Part shown: positions 26,526 through 35,070 of the stretch, piece by piece | Layout of the letters: each line of letters opens with the position of its first letter | Numbering within the stretch: position 1 is the first letter of the stretch | Origin: Clostridium celatum DSM 1785 | Lineage (GTDB): Bacteria; Bacillota; Clostridia; Clostridiales; Clostridiaceae | Direction: 5' to 3' | DNA: 49,817 nucleotides | Assembly: GCF_000320405.1 (NCBI RefSeq) | Contig: NZ_KB291609.1 | Coordinates: 1-49,817, forward strand | Program-made: the position numbers and the translations under genes | Notes under the pieces: generated by a model | What the model was told of the DNA's origin: nothing | What the model saw: the letters and a program-made list of their open reading frames with translations, nothing else | The model's database searches: none

Positions 26526-27455
26526 TTATTGAATATATACGTCTATAAAAGCTTCGTATCCATTTAACTTTAAAGTATTTATCATATTATTTGCATTTTC
26601 TTTATTAATAAAGCTTCCTGCTATCACTCTATTAATTATCTCACCATTTATATTAGTAGGACTTACATATGAATCTATACCTTTTTCGTTTAACTCATGA
26701 ACTATATTTTCAGCATTTTTATATTCTTTAAAACTGCCTACAACTACTGTATAATAAGTTGTTTCTTTTTTATTTGGAGACGTTACTTTATTATTTTCCT
26801 CATAAACATCTATAAATGCCTCATATCCTTCTTTAACCAATTCATTAACTTTGTTTTGAGCATTTTTCTTATTTGTAAAGCTTCCAGTTATAATTCTATT
26901 ATAAACCTTACCATCTATTAAATCTGTACTAATGTAACACTCAAAACCATCATCTTGTAATTCTTTTAATCTTTCATTGGCATTTTCTATATTATTAAAG
27001 CTACCTGCAATAACAGCATAATAAATAGTCTTATCATTTGAATTATTTATACTAGAATTATCCTTATCTGAATACTTAATAAAAGTATCTATAAATGCAT
27101 CATATCCCATATCTTCTAAATCACTTACCATACTCTCTGCATTTTTACGTTGGCTAAAACTACCTACAACTACCCTATTTAAATTTTGCCCATTAATATT
27201 TTCTTCACTTATAAATGCATCTAATCCTAAACCTTCCATAGTAGTAACCATTTTCTTAGCATTTGATATATTCTTAAAACTTCCTACTATTACTCTATAA
27301 AAGATTTCTTCTGATGTACTATTAGCTACTAAAATATTTACTCCTTTACCCCCACTATTAGCTTGGACATTTGTTGGCGATATAGAGCATATTGATATAG
27401 CAAAAATACATATAAAAATAACTTTTGTTATCCCCTTTAACCTCCCACTTTTCAC
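26526..27455 (-). CDS. Exported protein with six SPOR-like repeats
   Basis: Protein of 309 aa, all of it SPOR repeats after a signal peptide (residues 1-33, cleaved near VQA). Three pairs are seen; each pair begins with a YY-V-VGSF or YRVIVGSF strand and ends with YEAFID: first F-YRVIVGSFKNISNAKK and NRVVVGSFSQRKNAES, second YYAVIAGSFNN and NRIITGSFTNKKNAQ, third YYTVVVGSFKEYKNAEN and NRVIAGSFINKENANN. SPOR domains bind denuded peptidoglycan at division sites or the spore envelope. The catalytic partner is absent, so it may act as a wall-binding protein. The start GTG at 27455 follows GGAGG by eight bases. No membrane anchor or enzyme domain is present. Confidence 0.9.
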   Translation of the reverse strand: MKSGRLKGITKVIFICIFAISICSISPTNVQANSGGKGVNILVANSTSEEIFYRVIVGSFKNISNAKKMVTTMEGLGLDAFISEENINGQNLNRVVVGSFSQRKNAESMVSDLEDMGYDAFIDTFIKYSDKDNSSINNSNDKTIYYAVIAGSFNNIENANERLKELQDDGFECYISTDLIDGKVYNRIITGSFTNKKNAQNKVNELVKEGYEAFIDVYEENNKVTSPNKKETTYYTVVVGSFKEYKNAENIVHELNEKGIDSYVSPTNINGEIINRVIAGSFINKENANNMINTLKLNGYEAFIDVYIQ

Positions 27456-27539
27456 CCCATAAACCTCCTAATATATTCAACTTCGTAATCAATATATGAA
27501 AATTTAATATATCAGTTACTATTTACTAATTATTAAAAT

Positions 27540-27571
27540 AAAAATAGGACTATGTATATAGTCCTATTTTT
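27540..27571 (-). terminator. Terminator of the Lys-rich exported protein gene
   Basis: Perfect stem AAAAATAGGACTA / TAGTCCTATTTTT with a 6-base loop, 21 bases past the stop. Confidence 0.85.
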
Positions 27572-27591
27572 ATTATCTATTTATAATTTCT

Positions 27592-28098
27592 TTAAGATTC
27601 TGATTTTTCTGTTGAATTATCTATTTTATCTTTGTCTGCTTCATCTCTGCCACAAGGATTTTTACACTTATTTTCTGGCTTAACTTCTTCTTTCTTTATC
27701 TCTTCTTTCTTTTTCTTGTCCTTACATTTGTCAGTATCTTTTTTATCTTCTTTTTTCTTATCTTCTTTCTTTACATCATCCTTACATTTTTTATCTTTTT
27801 TCTTTTTATCTTCTTTTTCTTTTTTCTTGCAAGGATTACTTGTTTTTTCAGTTTTTTCTTCATTTTTACTTTCTGATGGTTCCTTAGAAGTTGTCTTTAC
27901 TTTACTATCTTCTTTTTTCTCTGGTACTTCTTCTGAAGTGTTTTTTACCTTTTCTTCTGATTTTTTAGAAGGCTCTTCAATAGTAGTTTTATTTGTTGAG
28001 TTTTCTGGTTCAACACTTAAAGTACTAGCATAGGCATTTGCGCCTTCAACCATCATTAATGCAGAACATATTAATAATGATACAACTTTTTTTTTCAT
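27592..28098 (-). CDS. Exported low-complexity Lys/Glu-rich protein with scattered Cys
   Basis: Protein of 168 aa: a signal peptide (KKKVVSLLICSALMMVEGAN, cleaved near YAS), then a Ser/Thr/Glu/Lys-rich region, then a Lys/Asp-rich region with five Cys in the contexts SNPCKKK, KKCKDD, DKCKDK, NKCKNPCGRD. No known domain. The high charge and even Cys spacing suggest a disordered, possibly disulfide-linked or metal-binding surface or spore-associated protein; this is inference. The ATG at 28098 follows GGAGG by eight bases; an earlier in-frame TTG overlaps that site. Transcribed alone. Confidence 0.8.
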   Translation of the reverse strand: MKKKVVSLLICSALMMVEGANAYASTLSVEPENSTNKTTIEEPSKKSEEKVKNTSEEVPEKKEDSKVKTTSKEPSESKNEEKTEKTSNPCKKKEKEDKKKKDKKCKDDVKKEDKKKEDKKDTDKCKDKKKKEEIKKEEVKPENKCKNPCGRDEADKDKIDNSTEKSES

Positions 28099-28227
28099 TT
28101 GTTTTTCCTCCAATATTATTTTTAGTATTTACTTTCCTCCTAAGTATTCACACTTAGTATTTCCTTATTGGTAGAAAATTATTTTATACAATCTCAGTTA
28201 AATATTAGGTTTATGAGGATAATTTTG

Positions 28228-29274
28228 TTATTTAACCATTATACTTTTACTTGTATAAAGTATTGAAAATAAATCTTTATCATATATTAATAAGTCTATT
28301 TCACTTCCACTATTTAATTGTGGGATATCAATGTGAAAATTACCATTTTTCTCAACTTCAGCAGTTCCAATGATACCATTTTTACTTAAAGCAATTACTT
28401 TTGAGTCAGGAATTGTTTTACCTACTATTTCATTAGATTCTTTTTTAATTTTATTTACATCTAATTTAACATATTGCTCATAATTCTTAATGACTTCACT
28501 TGCTAAAATTGCATGACCGTTGTTATTTACGGTAACCTGAATCTTTTCTAAATCATAATTTAAACTATAAGCATTATTGTCTTTAAAAATTTTATACACA
28601 TCTATAATTTTATATAATCCGTCATCATATCCTTGATAAATCACACTATTAATTTCCTCTATTTTATTTTCAAAAAAGTAATACAATTCTTCATTATCAT
28701 TAAGAGGATTATATATATTATTAACATATATTTCTGATTGTGGTGATAATTCTTTTATATTTAATATTGTTTTTAAAAATTCCTCTTTAAAAATTTCTAC
28801 TTCCTTTGACAAATCCTCTTCTAAAGTTACAGTATTTACATTATTACTTATATTACTTTCATTATCATCATAATAATTTAAATCTTCTTTATTCTTTAAA
28901 TTATCATTAATGGAATTTATAATAATTTCTTCCCCCATATTTAATACTATTAAATCAGCTTGTCGTATCTTATCCTTATTTTCATTAACACTTCTATTTA
29001 AATCATTTATATCTGTATTAGTTGTACTTAAATTTTCATACTCTAAATTACTATTTAAAGATTTTAAGAATTTATATATTAAATTATTATAATTTATATT
29101 AAATACATCATCTGTATCTTCTGATATTGAATCACCTATTACAATATACTTTTTAATACTATCTATATATTCATTTTTTTTAGCTTGAATATTATAACCA
29201 TGTACTATAAAAGCCATAAAAACTATGCAAAAGCTTAATACAAATAAAACTGTGACCTTTTTTCTTAATTTCAT
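28228..29274 (-). CDS. SGNH/GDSL-like hydrolase with N-terminal anchor and C-terminal Ig-like domain
   Basis: Protein of 348 aa. An N-terminal hydrophobic helix (about 5-25) acts as anchor or signal. The domain begins KKYIVIGDSISED (block I, nucleophile Ser in GDSIS), has DLIVLNMGEEI at the position of block III, and NNNGHAILASEVI near the end, where His is the expected catalytic residue; the Asp normally three residues before His is replaced by Asn. A ~75-residue beta domain at the C-terminus (GKTIPDSKVIALSKNGIIG) resembles Ig-like surface domains. Likely an extracellular esterase or deacetylase acting on glycans, if active. The fourth-codon ATG (29274) is preferred since GGAGG lies ten bases before it. 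Confidence 0.72.
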   Translation of the reverse strand: MKLRKKVTVLFVLSFCIVFMAFIVHGYNIQAKKNEYIDSIKKYIVIGDSISEDTDDVFNINYNNLIYKFLKSLNSNLEYENLSTTNTDINDLNRSVNENKDKIRQADLIVLNMGEEIIINSINDNLKNKEDLNYYDDNESNISNNVNTVTLEEDLSKEVEIFKEEFLKTILNIKELSPQSEIYVNNIYNPLNDNEELYYFFENKIEEINSVIYQGYDDGLYKIIDVYKIFKDNNAYSLNYDLEKIQVTVNNNGHAILASEVIKNYEQYVKLDVNKIKKESNEIVGKTIPDSKVIALSKNGIIGTAEVEKNGNFHIDIPQLNSGSEIDLLIYDKDLFSILYTSKSIMVK

Positions 29275-29408
29275 AATACCCATACCTCCAATATTTCCCT
29301 AAATTAATTATACAACTGTTTTTTTCAAAAAATAGGTATTATTGAAATTTTAAACACATTTTTTATCTACATATTATTACTTATTTCTTATTTTTTAGGC
29401 AAACGTTT

Positions 29409-30989
29409 TTACATATATTTTTCTAAAGTTTCAGCCCTATTATATGACTTTTTAATTATCTCTTTAGGATATCCAATATGATCTAATAATTTTATTGCAT
29501 TACGAGTTTTTGATACTCCTTTTTTAAGCTTATAATCAAAATTTAAGCCTTTACTATCTACCTTTTCACTAAAATAGAAGAAATCATAATTTTCTTTCAA
29601 TATTTCAGTAAGTTCTCTATCATGAGTTGCTACTATAGATATACTTTTTTTGCTATTAATATAAGTTAATATTTCTGCTGATGACGATATTCTTTCTATA
29701 GGGTTTGTTCCTCTAAATATTTCATCAATTGGACAGAATACTGGCAATTCTAAATCAAGAGCATTTATTATTCTAAGTAATGCTTCTGCTTCTGCCATGT
29801 AATAGCTCTTTCCTGCCGTTACATCATCACTTGGACTTATAGATGATACTATATTAAAGAAGCATGCTTCATATTTTTTAGTTAATGTAAAATTAAATGT
29901 TTGAGCTAAAATCATATTAAGTCCAATCATTCTTAAAAATGTTGATTTACCTGACATATTTGTTCCAGTTAAAACTATTCCTCTTTTTGAGAAATTAATA
30001 GAATTAGGTACTGCATTATTTACTAATGGATGTACACCTTCAACAATATTAATATTTATATCATCTACAAAATTTGGCTTACTATAATTTCCTTTTAATT
30101 GTTCTTTATAGGAAGCTATAGAAATATAACTTTCTAATTCACCTAATAAGTAATACAAATCTAATATGTATTCTCTTTTCTCTTCTAATAAGCTTGCTAT
30201 TTTATAAAATGCTGTTTCCTCTAATAAAAATGGAATAGTAAAAACTTCTAATGCACCACCACCAGCATTAGCAATTTCAATTGGTTTAGTTGCTTTATCT
30301 AAACTTTTAAGTTCTTTTAATATCTCTGTAATTTTTTCATTATACTCTTTAATCATTGGATTTTTTATCTTTTGAATCTTCTTGGCAGAAACTATAATAT
30401 TTCTTAAATATAATAATCCTTGTGATTTAACATTTTTTCTTTCTTTATCATTAATAAAAACATTTACCCAGATTAAAATAAATGTTGCTAAAAGTAACTT
30501 AGGCTCATTAAATAAAATTGACGCTACTAAAGTACCAATAGTTGCAACTCTTCCAAAAAATATATACATATAATATTTCATTTTATTCTCTTCTAGAGAT
30601 TCCATTATCATATCTAAAAATGTATTTTTTTTATCGTAACCTAATCTAAAATAGATCATTTGTAATTTAGTTCTTAAATCACTATCTTTTCTTAAACCTT
30701 CTATAAATTCATCTCTTTCCTTAAGCTTCTTTCTATTATGAAGAGGATTTCTTAGAATTTTATATAAAATAGATTCACCAACACTACTATAAGTTCTATC
30801 TAACTTACTAAATAAATCATTCATATTGAAATCATCCCAAGTTTGGTCATCTATTGTGTATCCATCACTTTCTTCCATATCAAAGTAAGTTCTAATATTT
30901 TTAAAGTTTCTTTTTTTCTTTCTTTCTTCTGCAAAATCATTTTTCATAGAATCATATAATCCCATGATTTCATCCATTAAGCTCCCCAT
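29409..30989 (-). CDS. MutS-like ATPase lacking the mismatch-binding domain
   Basis: Protein of 526 aa related to the C-terminal half of MutS. The ATPase domain (about 330-526) has Walker A GTNMSGKSTFLR, the MutS-specific block around SSISPSDDVTAGKSYYMAEA, Walker B LPVFCPIDEIFRGTNP and IVATHDRELTE. The N-terminal half is a helical core with two hydrophobic stretches (YMYIFFGRVATIGTLVASIL and the following LLLATFILIWVNVF), suggesting membrane association, which mismatch-repair MutS does not have. There is no mismatch-recognition domain and no Smr nuclease. Members of this group are common in Firmicutes and have no assigned role. Either Met1 or Met5 could be the start; both have GGAG nearby. 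Confidence 0.87.
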   Translation of the reverse strand: MGSLMDEIMGLYDSMKNDFAEERKKKRNFKNIRTYFDMEESDGYTIDDQTWDDFNMNDLFSKLDRTYSSVGESILYKILRNPLHNRKKLKERDEFIEGLRKDSDLRTKLQMIYFRLGYDKKNTFLDMIMESLEENKMKYYMYIFFGRVATIGTLVASILFNEPKLLLATFILIWVNVFINDKERKNVKSQGLLYLRNIIVSAKKIQKIKNPMIKEYNEKITEILKELKSLDKATKPIEIANAGGGALEVFTIPFLLEETAFYKIASLLEEKREYILDLYYLLGELESYISIASYKEQLKGNYSKPNFVDDININIVEGVHPLVNNAVPNSINFSKRGIVLTGTNMSGKSTFLRMIGLNMILAQTFNFTLTKKYEACFFNIVSSISPSDDVTAGKSYYMAEAEALLRIINALDLELPVFCPIDEIFRGTNPIERISSSAEILTYINSKKSISIVATHDRELTEILKENYDFFYFSEKVDSKGLNFDYKLKKGVSKTRNAIKLLDHIGYPKEIIKKSYNRAETLEKYM

Positions 30990-31081
30990 CTTCTTTTCTC
31001 CTTTTCCTTATATAAAATTTAATTATTGACTCTTAAATATTATACACTACTATTGTCTTTTAATAATAGATAAAATTATAT

Positions 31082-31182
31082 AAGAGGCTATTTTAAAATT
31101 AAACATTATGTCCAAATTATAAAACACTTAAACTTATTTCATAAATTCACTAAACATAAGTAAAACTTTAAAACAGCCTCTT
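31082..31182. repeat. Long-loop hairpin element of ~101 bp
   Basis: Terminal inverted repeats AAGAGGCTATTTTAAAATT and AACTTTAAAACAGCCTCTT (17 of 19 positions pair) enclose about 63 bases. It lies just 3' of the MscS gene and could act as its terminator on the minus strand. A second element with the same layout and similar outer bases (GAGG-TGT...) lies at 34888-34985. Confidence 0.6.
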
Positions 31183-31188
31183 TATTTG

Positions 31189-32019
31189 TTATTCACTTAA
31201 TATATTTCTTTTTATATGTAAATCCATTTGAGGATATGGAATACTAATATTCTCTTCATCAAATTTTAATTTAACTTGTTCTAATAAATCAAAATAAATC
31301 TTCCAATAATCCTTATTATTACACCAAACTCTTACAACAAAATTTACAGCACTATCACCATGAGCAGAAAGAGCTATAAAAGGTTCTGGTGTTTTTAATA
31401 TAGACTCATGGGCTTCTATTATATTGCTTAAAACTCTTTTAACTTTAATTATATCTTCTTCATATCCAACACCAAAAGTTAAATCAACTCTTCTTAATTC
31501 CTTAGCCGAATAATTTACTATACTTCCATTTGCTAAATTCCCATTTGGAATAAGTATCAATTTATTATCTACAGTAGTCATATGAGTATAGAATATTCCT
31601 ATCTTTTCAATAGTTCCTGAATGACCTGATCCTTCAACATAATCACCAACATTAAAAGGTCTTATTAATAATATTATTACTCCACCAGCAAAGTTTGAAA
31701 GGCTTCCTTGTAAAGCTAAACCTATAGCAACCCCTGCAGAAGCTACCAATGCTGCAATTCCTGCCGTGTCTATTCCTACATAACCCATAAAAATAACTAC
31801 AACAATTATCTTTAAAGCAATTTCAACAAAAGTGTCTAAGAATGAACTTAAGGTTGCATCAACATTTCTTCTTTGCAAAGTTCTATTCATTATCTTTACT
31901 AATTTATTAACAATTTTCCATCCAATATAAAGCATTAGTATTCCTATTATTAGCTTTATACCTTTAGTGCTTGCCCAAGTAATAATATTTTCTATATACT
32001 TTTCTAATGACATATTCAT
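31189..32019 (-). CDS. Small-conductance mechanosensitive channel (MscS family)
   Basis: Membrane channel of 276 aa that opens under osmotic downshock. Three N-terminal helices (about 20-38, 62-84, 88-118); the pore helix is Gly/Ala-rich, AALVASAGVAIGLALQGSLSNFAGG, with the family continuation IRPFNVGDYVE. The soluble vestibule domain follows (SGTIEKIGIFYTHMTTVDNKLILIPNG), then VDLTFGVGYEEDI and a C-terminal beta/alpha domain. The length is typical of single-domain MscS. The start ATG follows GGAGAG by about seven bases. Single gene with the long-loop hairpin at its 3' end. Confidence 0.95.
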   Translation of the reverse strand: MNMSLEKYIENIITWASTKGIKLIIGILMLYIGWKIVNKLVKIMNRTLQRRNVDATLSSFLDTFVEIALKIIVVVIFMGYVGIDTAGIAALVASAGVAIGLALQGSLSNFAGGVIILLIRPFNVGDYVEGSGHSGTIEKIGIFYTHMTTVDNKLILIPNGNLANGSIVNYSAKELRRVDLTFGVGYEEDIIKVKRVLSNIIEAHESILKTPEPFIALSAHGDSAVNFVVRVWCNNKDYWKIYFDLLEQVKLKFDEENISIPYPQMDLHIKRNILSE

Positions 32020-32149
32020 AGCAATCTCTCCTCTACACTTTATTTACTATGTATATTATATATTTAAAATTTTTTTTGTAAATACTAGTTTATAAATTGC
32101 CTCATTATTAAAGTATATATTTTTTGTTTTATTACAAATACTTTTAAAT

Positions 32150-32377
32150 TTATTTATTGTTATAAGCTTTATATAAATAATACATATTTACAATAAAAAT
32201 AAATGTATTTATTATTCCAACTGGATAAGCCTTTACAACAAATCCATATATAGCAAATAATACACACCCAATAGAATTTATTATTCTTAATTTAACCATA
32301 TCTGTCATAATAAGTGATATAGCAATCATTATTGACGCTGCATATCCTACCCATTCAATAAACGGTATACCAAACAT
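32150..32377 (-). CDS. Small YgjV-like inner membrane protein
   Basis: Protein of 75 aa with three hydrophobic helices. The pattern EWVGYAASIMIAISLIM, KLRIINSIGCVLFAIYGF and AYPVGIINTFIFIVNMYYL matches small membrane proteins related to YgjV/CBU_0592; these have no established role. The start ATG follows AAGGAG by about seven bases. It stands alone between the MscS gene and the divergent LTA-synthase-like gene. The 289 bases between it and that gene are AT-rich, with no other element I can support. Confidence 0.75.
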   Translation of the reverse strand: MFGIPFIEWVGYAASIMIAISLIMTDMVKLRIINSIGCVLFAIYGFVVKAYPVGIINTFIFIVNMYYLYKAYNNK

Positions 32378-32666
32378 ATACTACACTCCTTCTTTTTATA
32401 AAAATAAGTTCTTTTTTATTTTTCCTCCTTAGCTTAAGGTTTATTACAGTTATAAAAGATAAATTATATTATCTAATCTATAAAATGTTACTTTTATTCA
32501 TACAGTTAAACTCATGGGGTTTATTGGTATTTTTTCATACTCACTTATTTAATTACAAATTTTATTAAAATTACTTTAATATTCTCTTAAAATACATACA
32601 AAAAAATACTTTTAAGTATATAATAAACTTATAAATTTTATAAATTTTTAAGGAGTCATAAAACAA

Positions 32667-34397
32667 ATGAAGTTAAATTTAACAAATAAATATAAATATT
32701 TATTAATTTTATTTTATCCAATTTTTATATCAGTACTGCTTGAATATAATATTTGCCAAAATTTTATTAGTACATTAAACTTTTTATTAACTAAACCTAA
32801 TATTTTTCTTTTTAATATACTTATAATGTCCATTTTATTAGTTATAGTTTTATTTATTTTTAAAAAATCTTACTTGGCAATATCTATTCACGGAATCATA
32901 TTTTATATTTTATCTTGTGTTGAATATTTTAAATATAAAACTAGTGGAAGTCATTTAGTTATAAGCGATTTACTAATGACAAAAAATTTAAGTGATGTGG
33001 GTAAATTCGCCTCACTAAAAATAACTTATCCATTAGTGATAAACTTATTATTGTTAGCTATATATATTTTTATAACTTATAAATTTAATTTTTCTATTAA
33101 TTTTTCATTAAAAAAACGACTTTGCGGTAGTGCTTTAATTGCAATACTAGTAACTATTATATTTACAACCTCACTTTCGGCTAATGTTTTTTCTGTATTT
33201 GAAATAGAAAATTCAACTGCTACAAACATATTGGAAAGTAATGAGCAATTTAATGATATTGGTTTTTTACCTTATTTAACAAAAACCACTACTGAAAACT
33301 TACTAGATGAAGTAGAAATGCCTGAAAATTATAGCGAAAATACTATTAATTCTATAATTAATAAAAATACTAATTCTGATTCTACTAATAGTTATGAGTC
33401 TAATAATCCAAATGTTATATTTATAATGTCTGAATCTTTTAGTGATTTTAGAGTTTTTGATTCATTAAATATAGATCCAGAAATTTATAGTGCTTTTGAT
33501 GAAGTTGGAAATGAAGGCTACGTTGGTAATTGTGTGGTTCCAACCTTTGGAGGATATACCACTAGAACAGAATTTGAACTTTTATTTGGGTTACCTACAT
33601 TCGCACTTAATACTCCATCAGTACCACAAAATTTATTAAAAAAACAAGATACTATAGACACATTTCCAAGTTATTTTAAGAGCTTAGGATATAATACAAC
33701 TTATATTCATCCTTTTAGTAAAACTTTTTATGATAGAGATACGTTATATGCTGAATATGGATTTGATAATTTATATTTTGATGATAATATGACTGTTGAA
33801 ACTGAAAACTTTAGAAGATATATTTCTGATAAAAGTGTATTTGAGCAAATTAAATCGGTTTTACAAACAAACTCTAGTCCAAGCTATATATTTACTACAA
33901 CAATGCAAAATCATCAGCCCTATTATAGTGAAACAAGTGATAATTCTGATCAATTATCATACTATTTAGATGGAATTAAAGAGACTAGCACTGAATTACG
34001 AGAATTTACAAATTGGCTAAAGGATTTTGATGAAGATGTTATTCTTGTCTTTGTTGGCGACCACTTTCCATTCTTTACTCCTGATGATGACGTGTATGAC
34101 AGGCTTGGTTTAAATAATCTTAATGCTGATTTGATTTATACTCAAAAATATATTATTTGGAATAATTACGATAACAATATTATTAATACAGATATAGATA
34201 CTATTTCTGCATTTTATATTCCATATATAATAACAGATTTAATTAACGGTAAAAATACACCTTTATTAGAATTAATGAAAAGCTTAATGAATGAATGCCC
34301 TCTTTATTCACCAAGTATTCAAAGCAATAATTCTAGAAATGAAACTTTAGATTTAATAACTTATGATAAAGTTCTTGGTGAAAATTTTAGTCATTAA
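32667..34397 (+). CDS. LTA synthase family protein (phosphoglycerol transferase, sulfatase fold)
   Basis: Membrane enzyme of 576 aa, predicted to polymerise or transfer glycerol phosphate from phosphatidylglycerol to a lipid or glycan. Five N-terminal helices (about 10-30, 44-66, 70-86, 119-138, 152-172) precede an extracellular sulfatase-type domain. Metal-site residues are visible: Glu256 in IFIMSESFSD, the catalytic Thr298 in FGGYTTRTEFE, and GDHFPFF near residue 455. The DNA start ATG lies 12 bases after AAGGAG. It is followed by a DUF1622 gene 91 bases on. Whether it makes lipoteichoic acid or decorates another polymer cannot be decided, since the usual partner genes are not adjacent. 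Confidence 0.9.
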   Translation: MKLNLTNKYKYLLILFYPIFISVLLEYNICQNFISTLNFLLTKPNIFLFNILIMSILLVIVLFIFKKSYLAISIHGIIFYILSCVEYFKYKTSGSHLVISDLLMTKNLSDVGKFASLKITYPLVINLLLLAIYIFITYKFNFSINFSLKKRLCGSALIAILVTIIFTTSLSANVFSVFEIENSTATNILESNEQFNDIGFLPYLTKTTTENLLDEVEMPENYSENTINSIINKNTNSDSTNSYESNNPNVIFIMSESFSDFRVFDSLNIDPEIYSAFDEVGNEGYVGNCVVPTFGGYTTRTEFELLFGLPTFALNTPSVPQNLLKKQDTIDTFPSYFKSLGYNTTYIHPFSKTFYDRDTLYAEYGFDNLYFDDNMTVETENFRRYISDKSVFEQIKSVLQTNSSPSYIFTTTMQNHQPYYSETSDNSDQLSYYLDGIKETSTELREFTNWLKDFDEDVILVFVGDHFPFFTPDDDVYDRLGLNNLNADLIYTQKYIIWNNYDNNIINTDIDTISAFYIPYIITDLINGKNTPLLELMKSLMNECPLYSPSIQSNNSRNETLDLITYDKVLGENFSH

Positions 34398-34431
34398 TCC
34401 ATTTATTATTGAAAACTTGTCCTATTATTAT

Positions 34432-34470
34432 TATAGTATATTTATATTTCTAAAATATAAATATACTATA
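34432..34470. promoter_or_regulatory. Perfect 18-bp inverted repeat upstream of the DUF1622 gene
   Basis: Arms TATAGTATATTTATATTT and AAATATAAATATACTATA around CTA. It lies 35 bases after the LTA-synthase-like stop and 18 bases before the DUF1622 start. It lacks a T-run, so an operator or mRNA-leader hairpin is as likely as a terminator. Confidence 0.5.
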
Positions 34471-34488
34471 TAATAGCGGGGTAATAAA

Positions 34489-34821
34489 ATGTTAGAAAAA
34501 ATTTTTACTACAATACTACCTATCCTAATTCATATATTTGAGTTAATGGGAGTTATTGTATTAACAGTAGGCGCTTTTAAAGCTTTTTATCACTATGTAA
34601 AATCTAAATTTGGTAGAGAAGGCTATTCTCTTAAATATGAATTTGCAAATTCAATGATAACCGCACTTGAATTTAAACTTGCGGCTGAAATTTTAAAAAC
34701 AGTTTTAGTTAAAACACTTGATGAATTAGTAATTTTAGCTTCTTTATTCTTATTAAGAGCATTAATGACTTTTATATTAGAACGTGAAATTAAACATAGT
34801 GAATCTCATAATGCTGTCTAG
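34489..34821 (+). CDS. DUF1622 family membrane protein
   Basis: Protein of 110 aa with two to three hydrophobic helices: about residues 8-28 and 60-92, with a charged loop between (YVKSKFGREGYSLKYEFANSM). The sequence ALEFKLAAEILKTVLVKTLDEL is the DUF1622 hallmark. The family is widespread, of unknown function, and often near transport or stress genes. The start ATG follows GCGGGG by seven bases. A perfect inverted repeat just upstream suggests separate control from the LTA-synthase-like gene. The gene ends before the long hairpin at 34888. Confidence 0.88.
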   Translation: MLEKIFTTILPILIHIFELMGVIVLTVGAFKAFYHYVKSKFGREGYSLKYEFANSMITALEFKLAAEILKTVLVKTLDELVILASLFLLRALMTFILEREIKHSESHNAV

Positions 34822-34887
34822 AGTAAAACTTAATTTTACACTAAACTTCATATTACATAAATTTTAATATTACATGTCAACAAAAAT

Positions 34888-34985
34888 GGTTGTATCAAAA
34901 CTAGTCTATTTTTTAAAATAGTGCTAATGAGTAACACTTCTTATATTTCTAAGTATTTTATCTCTATTTTGATTTTGATACAACC
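34888..34985. repeat. Long-loop hairpin element of ~98 bp
   Basis: Perfect 13-base terminal inverted repeats GGTTGTATCAAAA / TTTTGATACAACC enclose about 72 bases, which contain a smaller AT hairpin (CTATTTTTTAAAATAG). It lies between convergent genes. On the minus strand the second arm is followed by ATTTTTG, so it may terminate transcription coming from the transaldolase gene. It resembles the element at 31082. Confidence 0.6.
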
Positions 34986-35070
34986 TCTATTATTTTATTA
35001 AACTATGTTTACCTATACTATTTATTTTTACTATTCTATATTTGCAATTAAATTATCTAAGTCAACTAAC

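Noticed and set aside
27632..28033. 133-codon plus-strand frame rich in Ser, Phe and Leu
   Set aside because: It is the complement of the Lys-rich gene (AAA/AAG read backwards); no start signal.
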